Below are positions 1-9,239 of a stretch of DNA of 64,000 bases, one piece after another; position 1 is the first letter of the stretch, and each line of letters begins with the position of its first letter. Below the pieces are notes generated by a model. It worked only from the letters and a program-made list of their open reading frames with translations. It was not told where the DNA came from and searched no databases. The position numbers and the translations under genes are program-made. The stretch is from WTJY01 sp045105475 (GTDB lineage: Bacteria > Chloroflexota > Anaerolineae > Promineifilales > Promineifilaceae), in the NCBI GenBank assembly GCA_045105475.1, contig JBGCDP010000102.1:9718-73717 (forward strand). The letters are read 5' to 3'.

Positions 1-2
1 CA

Positions 3-257
3 CCACCCCCAGCGGAAACAGTTGCTCAAACAATGCTCACTGAAGAAATTAGTGAGATTTTAGACCAATTGACACCACGTGAGGCTCGAATTTTGAGACT
101 ACGTTATGGTTTACAAGATGGTGAGTCTCGCACTCTTAAAGAGGTTGGTGAGATGTTTGGCTTATCAAGAGAGCGCATACGCCAGCTCGAAAAAGAGGCT
201 TTGCGCAAATTGCGTCATCCGAATTTTGCTGGTCACTTAAGACAATATTTGAACTAA
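3..257 (+). CDS. rpoD: RNA polymerase sigma-70 factor, C-terminal part (5' end outside window)
   Basis: The frame is already open at the left edge, so only the last 84 codons are present. What remains is sigma region 4: a helix with the motif TPREARILRLRYGL, followed by the -35-binding helix-turn-helix (TLKEVGEMFGLSRERIRQLE, then ALRKLRHP). In primary and group 2 sigma factors this domain contacts the -35 element and the beta-flap of RNA polymerase. The RERIRQLE and LRKLRHP stretches are typical of RpoD/SigA rather than ECF factors. Whether it is the sole housekeeping factor or a group 2 paralogue cannot be decided without the N-terminus. It is followed by a strong terminator and then dnaA on the same strand. 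Confidence 0.9.
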   Translation, partial: PPPAETVAQTMLTEEISEILDQLTPREARILRLRYGLQDGESRTLKEVGEMFGLSRERIRQLEKEALRKLRHPNFAGHLRQYLN

Positions 258-271
258 AAAAACTAAAAAAA

Positions 272-299
272 AGATCTCTGAAAAGAGGTCTTTTTTTTT
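272..299 (+). terminator. Intrinsic terminator of the sigma factor gene
   Basis: An 8-bp stem (272-279 with 284-291, one G-U pair) encloses a GAAA tetraloop and is followed by a run of nine T. Confidence 0.85.
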
Positions 300-817
300 G
301 CGACAAATTCACCTGAAAATTTATATTAAAAACTTGGAATAATTTGCCAAAGCCCAAAGTGGTGTTTCAAGCTGTAAAAAAAATCAATTGTTGTAGTAGT
401 TCAACATGTGGGAGGAATAGCTTAAAATGCCACATTTGTAGTACATATGGGGGTAGGACACCTGTTTCCAGCATAAATACTGCTCAGTTATACGAACTTT
501 GTATTATGTTAAAAAATAGACTGGTGTCGAAAAACAAAATCCTAAAAAATGTTACGTTTTAAGATTGAGTTGACATAATTCCATTGTCTTTCGGGGGTGC
601 ATTTGCTAGAATCCTTTAACAGCCATGAAGAGAAAGCACCTAACTTTTGTAGCCTTACAAGAAGGAAAAAAAGAGGAATAAGCTTTGAATCTTGATTCAA
701 AGTTTTATGCGGGGGTTAGGTTCTTGGCCACATTTTCTAAATCAAAAAATCCTATCATTCATTATTGAACTCCGGCTTGGGGGTCTTTTTGACCCTGCCA
801 GAAATATTTAATCCCTT
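300..817 (+). other. Long non-coding region upstream of dnaA
   Basis: This 518-base stretch has no convincing gene. It holds a candidate dnaA promoter (584-612), a perfect 9-bp inverted repeat (683-691 with 694-702, 2-nt spacer) and a small hairpin GGGTC-TTTTT-GACCC (781-795) about 22 nt before the dnaA start codon. The last could act on ribosome access. I looked for consensus DnaA boxes (TTATCCACA and close variants) on both strands here and after dnaA and found none, so there is no direct sign of oriC. Confidence 0.5.
584..612 (+). promoter_or_regulatory. Candidate dnaA promoter
   Basis: TTGTCT (584-589), a 17-bp spacer and TAGAAT (607-612) preceded by TG one base earlier (extended -10). 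It would give a leader of roughly 200 nt in front of dnaA. Sequence match only. Confidence 0.45.
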
Positions 818-2263
818 ATGACTCAACCCGAATCAGCATGGAAAGCTACCCTTGGTGAACTCGAACTACAAATGACCCGAGCCACGTTTAATACGTGGCT
901 AAAAGATGCCCAGTTAATACGTTCTGAAGGGTGCAACTATACGATTGGGGTAAGAAATGATTATGCTCGTGATTGGCTTGAGAATCGGTTGCAAGAGACA
1001 ATTTTGCGGACGCTTAATGCGATTACGGGTGAGCCTAATAAAATTTCATTTGAAGTGATGGCGGAAAGCCTGCGAATTGGAAGCCGTAATGCATCTAAGA
1101 ATGGCAATGGGAATCAACATATTAATCCCGCGCATGAGGTTAAGGCCAAGACTGCCCCTTTTGTTGAAAATGGATCAAATGGGAATTCTTCATCAAATGA
1201 GGAGCCTCATGGCCAAGTTATTTCAATGCGTGAACGTGATGTAGCAAATAAAACTGGCTTACGTTTAGGTTATACGTTTATGACTTTTGTTGTAGGGGAG
1301 AGCAATCGGCTAGCTCATGCTGCAGCTTTGGGTGTGGCTGAAAAACCGGGCGCAAGTTACAACCCTCTTTTTATCTATGGCGGTGTAGGATTAGGTAAAA
1401 CTCACCTTCTGCATGCAGTAGGGCATAAATGTGCTGATCGTGGCTTAAAGGTCCGGTATGTTACCTCTGAAGCATTTACAAATGACTTAGTGCAATCAAT
1501 CCGCTCACAAAAAACGAGCCAGTTTAGAGAAAAGTATAGGACGACAGATGTTTTATTAATTGATGATATTCAATTCATAGCGGGAAAAGAGTCAACTCAG
1601 GAAGAGCTTTTCCATACCTTTAATGATTTGCACAGCCGCGGTAAACAAGTCGTCATTTCCAGTGACCGGCCACCAAAGGCGATGGCAACGCTGCAAGAGC
1701 GTTTACAATCGAGATTTGAATGGGGTCTGATGACTGATATTCAAATGCCAAATATTGAAATGCGTATGGCGATTTTAAAAACTAAAGCTGAAGAAAATGG
1801 CGTTATGATTCCTGAGAATGTGATCGAAATGATTGCACATCAAGTTCGCCATAATATTCGTGAGCTTGAAGGCGCGTTAAATAAAGTTGTGGCGTACAGT
1901 CAACTGACAAGTCAAAAAGTTGATATGCAATTGGCTCGAATGGCTCTAGCGGATTTGGTTAATCGTCAAGAAAAAATAAACGTGTCACGTGTAATTGATA
2001 CGGTATGCAATCATTTTGATGTTTCACGGGAGGTTATTTGTGGAGCAGGTCGTAGCCGCTCAATTTCTTATCCTAGACAAATTGCGATGTACCTTGCTCG
2101 TACTGAAACTGGGGCATCATTTCCCCAAATTGGTCTTCAATTAGGGAATCGTGACCATACAACAATCTTGCATGGTTATGAAAAGATCATGGAGCAAGTT
2201 GAGACCAATCCTAGCGTTCGTCAAGATATGCTGGCTGTAAAGTCAAACCTTTATGCACGTTAG
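818..2263 (+). CDS. dnaA: Chromosomal replication initiator DnaA
   Basis: DnaA binds origin DnaA boxes and opens the duplex for helicase loading. At 481 residues it is of usual length. Visible parts are: an N-terminal DnaB/DnaD-interacting domain I (about 1-85, with TRATFNTWLKDA), a low-complexity Asn/Ser/Gly linker (about 90-140), the AAA+ domain with Walker A GGVGLGKTH near residue 188 and Walker B LLIDDIQF, the initiator-specific helix region (RLQSRFEWGL), and the C-terminal domain IV with the box-recognition signature RDHTTILHG near residue 445. No Shine-Dalgarno stands out before the ATG. Unlike the common bacterial arrangement, dnaN, recF and gyrB are not adjacent: a sigma factor lies upstream and a secreted protein downstream. 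Confidence 0.98.
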   Translation: MTQPESAWKATLGELELQMTRATFNTWLKDAQLIRSEGCNYTIGVRNDYARDWLENRLQETILRTLNAITGEPNKISFEVMAESLRIGSRNASKNGNGNQHINPAHEVKAKTAPFVENGSNGNSSSNEEPHGQVISMRERDVANKTGLRLGYTFMTFVVGESNRLAHAAALGVAEKPGASYNPLFIYGGVGLGKTHLLHAVGHKCADRGLKVRYVTSEAFTNDLVQSIRSQKTSQFREKYRTTDVLLIDDIQFIAGKESTQEELFHTFNDLHSRGKQVVISSDRPPKAMATLQERLQSRFEWGLMTDIQMPNIEMRMAILKTKAEENGVMIPENVIEMIAHQVRHNIRELEGALNKVVAYSQLTSQKVDMQLARMALADLVNRQEKINVSRVIDTVCNHFDVSREVICGAGRSRSISYPRQIAMYLARTETGASFPQIGLQLGNRDHTTILHGYEKIMEQVETNPSVRQDMLAVKSNLYAR

Positions 2264-2396
2264 AGTAAAAAACGGGGATCCTACATGCGCCAACTATTTG
2301 AAAGCTTATTTATCCTATTATTCCAAACTTTAAGTTTCTGTTTCCGTCAAGAATGGAAGCTTTGATTATTTAAATATCTAGTAGTGAGAAGTATCC

Positions 2397-4871
2397 ATGT
2401 CTATATCAAGCCTACATCGAATATTTGGCTTATGCTTAATTTTTTTGGCTTTAAGTATTCTAATTTTTGCCCAATTTACCCTTGGCTCATCGGCTAATGC
2501 TCAGGCCACACCTCAAATATTAATCGAAAAAGTTTACCCTGATGGGTTGGCATTGAACGACGCAGATGAAGCTGTGCAGATTATCAATATGGATAATGAA
2601 CCTGTTGATCTATCTGGATGGGGATTCTCAGATGATAGTGGAAATCTTGCTAAGCTAACTTTTCCTGCTGGGGTAGAAATTGCGGCCGGAGATCGATTGT
2701 GGATTACGCGTAATGGGGCGGAGTTTGAACTTCAATTTGGTTTTAGGCCTAACTTTGAACAAGCAAATTCATTGGATGGTTTAGAGCAGATGATCGGATC
2801 ATGGCCTGGATTTTCTAACGCTGGGGATGAGGTCATTTTGTCAGATCAATCTGGACAAGTTGTTGATGCACTTGTATACGAGTCGAGCAAGGATACGTCT
2901 TTAGCCAGCGGTGGTGAATGGATTGGTGATCCACTGGAGTTTTACAGTGTAGGGGCGAAGGCCGGGCAAATATTTTTTCGTAAGCTTGATCAACATAGCG
3001 GGTTACCTATTGATGATACAAATAGTGCTGAAAATTGGGGACAGGATGTGTCGGACCCTATTTCCGGCCGTCAAGTACAGTATCCAGGTTGGGAGATGGA
3101 GCGCTATTTTAGGCCGTATGTTGTTACAGAAAATGCTACGTTAGAAGTCGTGATTGCACCTGATAATGCTTTTGATTCAATTTCAGCTCTCTTTTCAGGA
3201 GCGAAAAATTCAATTCTGATCGAGACGCATACGTTTGAGAGTCACGATTTGCTCACGCATCTGAAATTAGCGGCCGAACGTGGTGTGGATGTCAAAGTGT
3301 TACTTGAAGGGGGCCCGCCAGGTGGTATTGATGATGCGCAAAGGTGGAATTGCCATCAGCTAAAGATTGCCGGAGGAAATTGTTTTGTCATGCAAAACAA
3401 TTCTGATGAGAAGATTTTTGACCGATACACTTTTCTCCATGCGAAATTTATGATTATTGATAGTAAGTTTGGAGTAATTGGCAGCGACAATCTTAGTCCG
3501 AATAGCTTGCCCGCTGACGATAAAAGTGATGGCACTTTTGGCAGACGGGGTGTTACTTTGATCACAGATGCTTCTGGTGTTGTTGATCACTTACAGATGG
3601 TTTTTGACAGTGATTTAGATCAATCAAACCATCGAGATATTTTACTTTGGCAGCCGCTCGAATCATCATTAGGTTTTCCATTGACAGCATATACACCTCA
3701 AGCATATGAAAATGGAATCACCCATACTGTCTCGTTTCCCGAGCCAAAATCTTTCCAAGGAAATTTCGAATTTGAAATTATTCAAGCTCCAGAAAATTTT
3801 CTCAACTCTGAAAATGGCTTGTTTGGGCTCTTAGCGAAAGCCGGTGTTGGGGACACGGTCCTGGTTCAGCAGCAATATGAAAGGCGGTATTGGGGACAGC
3901 TTGATGAATATAATCCTAATTTAAGGCTTGAGGCATATTTAGCTGCAGCGAGAAGGGGGAGTAAGGTTGAAATCTTGCTTGATAGTTTCTTTGATGACCC
4001 TGATCATCCCGCTGGAAATCGGCAGGCATGTAAGTGGTTATTAGAAATTGCTTTAGATGAAGGGCTCGATTTACTTTGCCAAACTGGAAACCCAACAGGG
4101 CTTGGCCTACATAATAAGATGGTGCTGGCTGAAATTGGTGGACAGGGCTTTATCCACGTTGGTAGCATAAATGGTTCGGAGCAATCGGCTAAACTTAATC
4201 GAGAAATAGCTTTGCAGGTGCAGTCAGATGAGGCTTACATTTATCTGAAAAAAATGTTTGATCAAGATTTTATACGACCTATGTTTATGCCCTTAATTTA
4301 TCAGGAGTATGAACCACCAACAGACCAGCTTCTAATTAGCGAGGTGCTTTATAATCCAATTGGAGCGAATGACGATACGGAATTTATTGAGATTTATAAT
4401 CCGGCCGGAGTTTCAGTTGATATTTCTGGGTATAGTTTGTCAGATGCGGTCGTATCTTCAGAATATGCTGACTTAAGGAGATTCCCGGCCGGGACCATCA
4501 TACCTGCTGGCGGCATTATTGTTGTGACACAGCAAGCCTTACCTTTTCAGGATCAATATTTCATAAAACCAGATTTTGAGATTCTAGACTCTGATCCGAC
4601 GATTCCAAATTTAGTAGATGATACAAATTGGGGAGACACTTCTACATTTTTGCGTTTAGGCAATAGCGGGGATGTTGTTTTGTTTAGGAACCAATTTGAT
4701 AATGTTATAGATGTATTGGTTTATGGTGATAAATTGGTTGCTGGATACCCTACATGTCCGGCCGTCATTGTTAGTGGTGCTTCACTGAGGCGAAACCCGC
4801 ATAATTATGATACAGATCAATGTTCTGATTTTGAAGAGTGGGGCAGCCCTACGCCTGGGCAGGTGCCCTAA
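2397..4871 (+). CDS. Secreted protein: lamin-tail / phospholipase-D-fold / lamin-tail
   Basis: The first ~35 residues form a signal peptide (hydrophobic IFGLCLIFLALSILIFAQF, then Ala-rich cleavage region). A lamin-tail-like domain follows (about 40-170, VDLSGWGFSD). Next come two phospholipase-D half-domains. The first has the HKD-type motif HAKFMIID (His near 348) followed by GVIGSDNLS. The second has HNKMVL (His near 572) followed by HVGSINGSE, where the usual Asp six residues after Lys is not evident. A second lamin-tail domain closes the protein (about 645-800, LLISEVLYNP, DISGYSLSD). The domain set suggests an extracellular nuclease or phospholipase-like enzyme, with lamin-tail domains possibly binding nucleic acid or surface. 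Substrate is unknown. A GAGAAG stretch precedes the ATG. It stands alone between dnaA and a strong terminator. Confidence 0.85.
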   Translation: MSISSLHRIFGLCLIFLALSILIFAQFTLGSSANAQATPQILIEKVYPDGLALNDADEAVQIINMDNEPVDLSGWGFSDDSGNLAKLTFPAGVEIAAGDRLWITRNGAEFELQFGFRPNFEQANSLDGLEQMIGSWPGFSNAGDEVILSDQSGQVVDALVYESSKDTSLASGGEWIGDPLEFYSVGAKAGQIFFRKLDQHSGLPIDDTNSAENWGQDVSDPISGRQVQYPGWEMERYFRPYVVTENATLEVVIAPDNAFDSISALFSGAKNSILIETHTFESHDLLTHLKLAAERGVDVKVLLEGGPPGGIDDAQRWNCHQLKIAGGNCFVMQNNSDEKIFDRYTFLHAKFMIIDSKFGVIGSDNLSPNSLPADDKSDGTFGRRGVTLITDASGVVDHLQMVFDSDLDQSNHRDILLWQPLESSLGFPLTAYTPQAYENGITHTVSFPEPKSFQGNFEFEIIQAPENFLNSENGLFGLLAKAGVGDTVLVQQQYERRYWGQLDEYNPNLRLEAYLAAARRGSKVEILLDSFFDDPDHPAGNRQACKWLLEIALDEGLDLLCQTGNPTGLGLHNKMVLAEIGGQGFIHVGSINGSEQSAKLNREIALQVQSDEAYIYLKKMFDQDFIRPMFMPLIYQEYEPPTDQLLISEVLYNPIGANDDTEFIEIYNPAGVSVDISGYSLSDAVVSSEYADLRRFPAGTIIPAGGIIVVTQQALPFQDQYFIKPDFEILDSDPTIPNLVDDTNWGDTSTFLRLGNSGDVVLFRNQFDNVIDVLVYGDKLVAGYPTCPAVIVSGASLRRNPHNYDTDQCSDFEEWGSPTPGQVP

Positions 4872-4877
4872 ATTAAC

Positions 4878-4906
4878 AAAAAAGCATCGATAAACGATGC
4901 TTTTTT
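4878..4906. terminator. Bidirectional intrinsic terminator
   Basis: A perfect 12-bp stem (4878-4889 with 4895-4906) with a 5-nt loop has A and T runs on opposite sides, so it can serve both the upstream plus-strand gene and the small minus-strand frame that converges on it. Confidence 0.9.
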
Positions 4907-4956
4907 GCAGGATTAGTTTGTAACTTAGTAGGGGCCCAAAGATAAATAGAGGTTAT

Positions 4957-5133
4957 TTAATCAGTTGGGAAGAGGTCGATACTGTTATCTTGGGCAGGAG
5001 GTTGAGGTGCATCTGACTCTATAATTGGAGAGCCTGCACGGGTTGAAATGATGCTTTCAAAGATAATGGCTGGAGCCTCATATGCATTTAAGTCGGCCGT
5101 AGCTCCACAACTTTCCGGATTATTATTCCACAT
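4957..5133 (-). CDS. Possible small acidic protein, 58 residues
   Basis: A 59-codon minus-strand frame starts with ATG at 5133, with GGAG about ten bases upstream, and ends at 4957 just before a bidirectional terminator. The product would be acidic and Pro-rich with no membrane segment (ending NSIDLFPTD). It contains one CGGCCG hexamer, a motif otherwise almost confined to real genes in this window. I recognise no family. It could also be the remnant of a longer gene: a stop codon lies in frame directly before the ATG. Confidence 0.3.
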   Translation of the reverse strand: MWNNNPESCGATADLNAYEAPAIIFESIISTRAGSPIIESDAPQPPAQDNSIDLFPTD

Positions 5134-5549
5134 CTATTCCACTCCATTGAATTGGTAACAATACATAGCAGTCGATTCTTTAACCTAAGAAGATAAAAAT
5201 CGTCGCGTAAATTACACCCTCTATATGTATTTGTCAAATGTTTTCATTTAGTAAAGTTATGCTTTTGTCCAAGCTGACACAATAGCCTTCTATCAAAGGT
5301 GTGGCTCATATTTAAGCAAAAAAAATCAAATTTAAACGAGATGATAACGATTTCAGTAACCAGCTCAATTGGATTAGGGTATAATATTATGTAGAGTAAG
5401 ATAACCCCCTAGCAAATAAGTAGATCGGTTCCTTCCTATTCGTATATACCTTACTGATTGGTTTGTCTATGCTGGTTTACGAATAAAATCTTATTGGAGA
5501 AGAAGATTGCAGGGGGATCGCCTAAAGGCTGTCCTTTCTGCTGGATGCA
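5134..5549 (+). other. Non-coding region upstream of the GH3-like gene
   Basis: No gene is visible. A TATAAT at 5380-5385 (preceded by AGGG) is a plausible -10 element for the gene at 5550, but no -35 hexamer sits at the right distance. The leader would be about 160 nt. AT-rich, no notable repeats. Confidence 0.35.
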
Positions 5550-8489
5550 ATGAAGAAATATTGGGCTCTACTACCCACCATCGTCTTGTTTTGGATTATG
5601 GGTAGTGTTTTTATTCCAGTTAGCTTTGCTCAAGATGAGCAAAGTGACTTTGTGTTGCAACAAACACAAGCCTTGCTGGAGTCATTAACGCCGGAAGAGC
5701 GAGTGGGGCAACTCTTTCTTGTTACCTTTGAAGGAAGCCAACTTAACTTAGAATCTGATCTGGTTGAATTAATTACTGATTATCATGTGGGTGGGGTCGT
5801 ATTTACGGCCGAGAACGATAACTTTTCTGATTCAGATAGCCTAATAACAGACATTGCTAGAACTACAAATAGCCTACAGGAACTTTCTATTGTTGGCCGG
5901 AGTAGCCGTATTGTTTCATCGGAAACGACAGATGAAGCTCAAGGGGAATTGACTGACGAGGCAGAGATTAATAGTTCTGAGGAAATTTCCCGTGGTGTGC
6001 CGTTGCTTATTGCTTCTAAACATGGTGGTGGTGCATATGCAGAGATTTTGGACGGTTTAACTGAAGTTCCTAGTCAACTGTCAGTTGGCGCTACATGGCA
6101 GCCTGAGATGGCATCAATAACGGGTCGAGTCTTAGGTACTGAGCTCAATAGTTTAGGCTTTAATCTGCTCTTGAACCCATCTCTCAATTTAATAGAAAAT
6201 CCGGAGCTGCTGCGTGATATTAACTCTAATACGCTGATTGATAGTTATGGTGGTAATTCATATTGGGTAGGGCAATTTGGGCAAGCCTTTGTTAATGGTA
6301 TCGACGAAGGTAGTAATGGCCGTATTGCTGTAATCGGAAATAATTTTCCAGGGAGTGGGAGTAGCGACCGGCCTTTAAATAGCGAAATAGCAACCATTCG
6401 GACTACTTTGCTAGAAATGCAGCAGGGGGATTTAGCTCCCTTTATGCAAGTTGCCGATAGGGCTAATCTGACCCATACGATTGACGGTTTTATGACTGCG
6501 CATCTACGTTATCAGGGATTTCAGGGAAACATTGATGCTAGATCTGCACCACTAAGTTTTGATGCACCTGCAATTGAAACGCTGTTACAGCTAGAGCCCT
6601 TGTCTGATTGGCGTGAGTCAGGTGGTTTGTTGGTATCTGGTGAGCTGGGTGTGCCTGCTATCCGACGGTTTTATGCTGAAGGTGACAATGTGTTTCCGCA
6701 CAGGCGTGTGGCAAGAGACTCTTTATTGGCGGGGAATGACTTGTTATATGTGGGGAAGTTTGCTTCTGATACTAGCGAAACTGCTGTTGATAATGCCACA
6801 GAGATGGATAATGTTCGAGATACCATCGAATGGTTCAATGAGCAATACGCGAGTGATCCGACCTTTAAATTGCGAGTAGATGAGGCTGTATTTCGGATTT
6901 TGCAAACCAAGATTCGTTTGTACGACGGGGATCTAACATTACCGAATATTCTGATTGATGAAGTTTCGGCCGAAAGTAAAGTTGGGATTTACGAAAGTGA
7001 AATCACAAACATCGCTCGACAATCAGTTACACAGCTGTCTCCTAGATTTGAAGATAATCCTGAACCTTTGCCTGGGCCACCCGATAAAGAAGATACGGTT
7101 ATTATATTTACTGACTCTCGTCTGATTCAGCAATGTGCTTCTTGTGCCAGTATAGAACAACCTGGACCGGTTGATCTAGAAAATAGAATTCTTAGCCTTT
7201 ATGGGCCAGAAGGGAGTAATCAAGTTGAAGATTCTCAAATTTTCAGTTTTTCTTTTGAAGATCTAGAAGGCTTTCTTAACTCCCAAATTCCGATCATTGC
7301 ACCTACGCCTGTACCATTAACAGTGACTGAGCCCATTACGATACCCCTTAACTTTCAAGTTCAAGAGGCACTTAATCAGGCTGATTGGGTTATTTTTATG
7401 CCTCAGGGTGTGCAGCAAGATGTGTCTTCATCAAGTGCCTTGAATCGCATTTTAACCGAAAGGCCGGAATTGATTTCGGATCAGGTTGTGACTGTGTTTT
7501 CACTTGGATATCCAATCGATCTTGATGCAACCGATACGAGCCGTTTGACAGCTTATTATGCACTTTATAGTCCTGGTGCTGCTTTCATTGATACGGCTGC
7601 CAGAGTCTTATTTCGTGACCTTTCCCCTCGGGGGGCATTGCCCTTGACGATTAATTCAGTTGGCTATGATCTAAACAGTGTCGTTGCGCCACGGCCGTCT
7701 CAGATCATCGAACTCTTTCTCGAAGAGCTCCCAGAAATTGGCGACTTGGGGCCACCCGAGTTGTTTCCCGGCGATACGATTCGGCTGCGTACGGGCGTTA
7801 TTTTAGACTATAACGGCAACCCTGTTCCTGATGGAACGATCGTGCAATTTACTCAGGAAGATCGCGTACAACGTTTTAACAGCCTTCTAGCTGAGGTTAG
7901 AACAATCGATGGTCAAGCGAGTTTTGACTACGTATTAGAAGATAGAGCTGGACAATTTCGCCTGCGGGCTTCTTCAGGTGATGCGATTGTGTCTGAAGAA
8001 GTAGATATTGCGATTATTGAGAATGAAGGTGCTGAAGTCGTTGTTATTACACCTACCCCAGCCCCAACTGAAACGCCGACCCCGTCACCAATCCCAACTG
8101 TGTCTATTACCCCATCTCCGACGCCTACGGCTATTCCTACATCTACCCCTTCTCCACCGATCGTGCCTGAAGAACCACAAATAAACATTACGTTGACTGA
8201 ATTACAAACGTTAGGTAGCCTGTTTTTAGGTTTATTGGGTGTTGGATGGGTTGGCAGTTTAAGCCGCATTGAAAACCGATCAATGAGCGGCCGACTGCGT
8301 AAAATTCTGTGGGGATTTTTGTTTAGCCTGACAGGCTATATCTGGTTTTTAACCGGCATGCCTGGATCCGGATATTTACCCAGCTGGGGTGCTTGGGGGT
8401 GGATACTGGTGACATTTCTATGCGGGTTACCGGGTATCGTTTTAGCTTGGTTATTTAATCAGATTGCTGAAAATGATGACTATGAATAA
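5550..8489 (+). CDS. Surface-anchored protein with degenerate glycoside hydrolase family 3 domain
   Basis: The 979-residue product starts with a signal peptide. Residues about 30-470 then follow the GH3 (NagZ-like beta-N-acetylhexosaminidase) fold: LTPEERVGQLFLVTF, HVGGVVF, the KHGGG box, LGFNLLLNPSLNL and FPGSGS. The active site is broken. The KHFPGHG box reads NNFPGSG near residue 265, so its histidines are gone. The nucleophile segment, normally with an Asp pair (SDDL), reads SGEL near residue 363. An invasin-like Ig domain (about 735-830, LDYNGNPVPDG), a Thr/Pro-rich linker (about 832-872) and three C-terminal hydrophobic segments with charged flanks follow, so the GH3 part should face outside. 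It may bind glycan or peptidoglycan rather than cleave it. Confidence 0.8.
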   Translation: MKKYWALLPTIVLFWIMGSVFIPVSFAQDEQSDFVLQQTQALLESLTPEERVGQLFLVTFEGSQLNLESDLVELITDYHVGGVVFTAENDNFSDSDSLITDIARTTNSLQELSIVGRSSRIVSSETTDEAQGELTDEAEINSSEEISRGVPLLIASKHGGGAYAEILDGLTEVPSQLSVGATWQPEMASITGRVLGTELNSLGFNLLLNPSLNLIENPELLRDINSNTLIDSYGGNSYWVGQFGQAFVNGIDEGSNGRIAVIGNNFPGSGSSDRPLNSEIATIRTTLLEMQQGDLAPFMQVADRANLTHTIDGFMTAHLRYQGFQGNIDARSAPLSFDAPAIETLLQLEPLSDWRESGGLLVSGELGVPAIRRFYAEGDNVFPHRRVARDSLLAGNDLLYVGKFASDTSETAVDNATEMDNVRDTIEWFNEQYASDPTFKLRVDEAVFRILQTKIRLYDGDLTLPNILIDEVSAESKVGIYESEITNIARQSVTQLSPRFEDNPEPLPGPPDKEDTVIIFTDSRLIQQCASCASIEQPGPVDLENRILSLYGPEGSNQVEDSQIFSFSFEDLEGFLNSQIPIIAPTPVPLTVTEPITIPLNFQVQEALNQADWVIFMPQGVQQDVSSSSALNRILTERPELISDQVVTVFSLGYPIDLDATDTSRLTAYYALYSPGAAFIDTAARVLFRDLSPRGALPLTINSVGYDLNSVVAPRPSQIIELFLEELPEIGDLGPPELFPGDTIRLRTGVILDYNGNPVPDGTIVQFTQEDRVQRFNSLLAEVRTIDGQASFDYVLEDRAGQFRLRASSGDAIVSEEVDIAIIENEGAEVVVITPTPAPTETPTPSPIPTVSITPSPTPTAIPTSTPSPPIVPEEPQINITLTELQTLGSLFLGLLGVGWVGSLSRIENRSMSGRLRKILWGFLFSLTGYIWFLTGMPGSGYLPSWGAWGWILVTFLCGLPGIVLAWLFNQIAENDDYE

Positions 8490-8531
8490 GCGATAACTTT
8501 GCGCTATTGCTTAAAATGGGGCGCAATTATG

Positions 8532-8915
8532 TTAGCCAAAGCTCGTATTAATCAGTCGTACAGCAATCCCAAACATAAACAAGGTTGTAAATGACATGAC
8601 CCACATCCCTCGATTTGAGTCATCACCCTTTAATACAACTTGATAGATAAATGGAGGGAATAAAATAGCAAATGCTAAGTAAAGAAAGTGAATTTCTGGA
8701 TCTTGAAGAGTTGTTAGTCGCCCGTTAAACCATAGAATCCCTGTTAAAACAGCTTGAATCAGCACAATCCCTATACCGATATAAAAGGCCCCAATCCAGC
8801 TCCCATCAACACCTTCGCCTTGAAGAGCCTTGTAGGTGCCCCATAGCCCGATTAGTAAAAAAAAGAGCCACAGAGCGTTTTGTAATCCATCGTGCAGTAT
8901 CGTAATAAATTCCAT
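8532..8915 (-). CDS. Small four-helix membrane protein, unknown function
   Basis: The 127-residue product has four evident membrane segments: NALWLFFLLIGLWG, FYIGIGIVLIQAVLTGILW, FLYLAFAILFPPFIYQVV and a last one after GDDSNRG (MWVMSFTTLFMFGIAV). Loops are short and there are no catalytic motifs. It converges on the GH3-like gene, with 42 bases between the stops, and is divergent from lon. I do not recognise the family. The frame is well supported by its hydrophobicity pattern. Confidence 0.7.
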   Translation of the reverse strand: MEFITILHDGLQNALWLFFLLIGLWGTYKALQGEGVDGSWIGAFYIGIGIVLIQAVLTGILWFNGRLTTLQDPEIHFLYLAFAILFPPFIYQVVLKGDDSNRGMWVMSFTTLFMFGIAVRLINTSFG

Positions 8916-9239
8916 TTAAGCTTTTCCACACCTCGGTTGACATCAATATTGTTAGGTTGCTAATAATCGAATCGGATTATCGCTAAATCGGTTGTCATTT
9001 TCATCTGGTCGATTAAAATCACACTTGAATCTTACAGTGACTGTTTCCCCCACGATTAAATCTGCAATTTAATAGTATACTCTGGTAAGAAATTCTTTTA
9101 TGAATTAGGCCTCTTTTATAAGAGGCGTATGCCTGACTTGTATTGATTTTTCAATCAGAGCTTCAATGAAAACCTTCGCGTAGAAAATCTACGTTTATTT
9201 AATAGCCTAGCGCAAACAAATTGGTCAAACTTTAGTTTA
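8916..9239 (+). other. Divergent intergenic region and lon leader
   Basis: No gene is visible. It contains TTGACA (8937-8942) and TAATAA (8961-8966) with an 18-bp spacer, a possible lon promoter. A second possible -10, TATACT, sits at 9076-9081 without a matching -35. Two short hairpins lie in the presumed leader: a 7-bp stem at 9109-9126 and a 6-bp stem at 9179-9193. I see neither a CIRCE nor a HAIR heat-shock operator. Confidence 0.35.

Noticed and set aside
344..562. A 72-codon frame between the sigma factor and dnaA
   Set aside because: It lacks a canonical start, has a composition unlike its neighbours with clustered Cys and Ser, has no Shine-Dalgarno and overlaps the candidate dnaA promoter region closely.
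8040..8165. Period-like Thr/Pro codon repeats suggesting a tandem array or CRISPR
   Set aside because: It is the coding sequence of a Thr/Pro-rich linker in the GH3-like protein; the same applies to the linkers at about 38430-38620, 43380-43470 and 46450-46520. No repeat-spacer structure exists.
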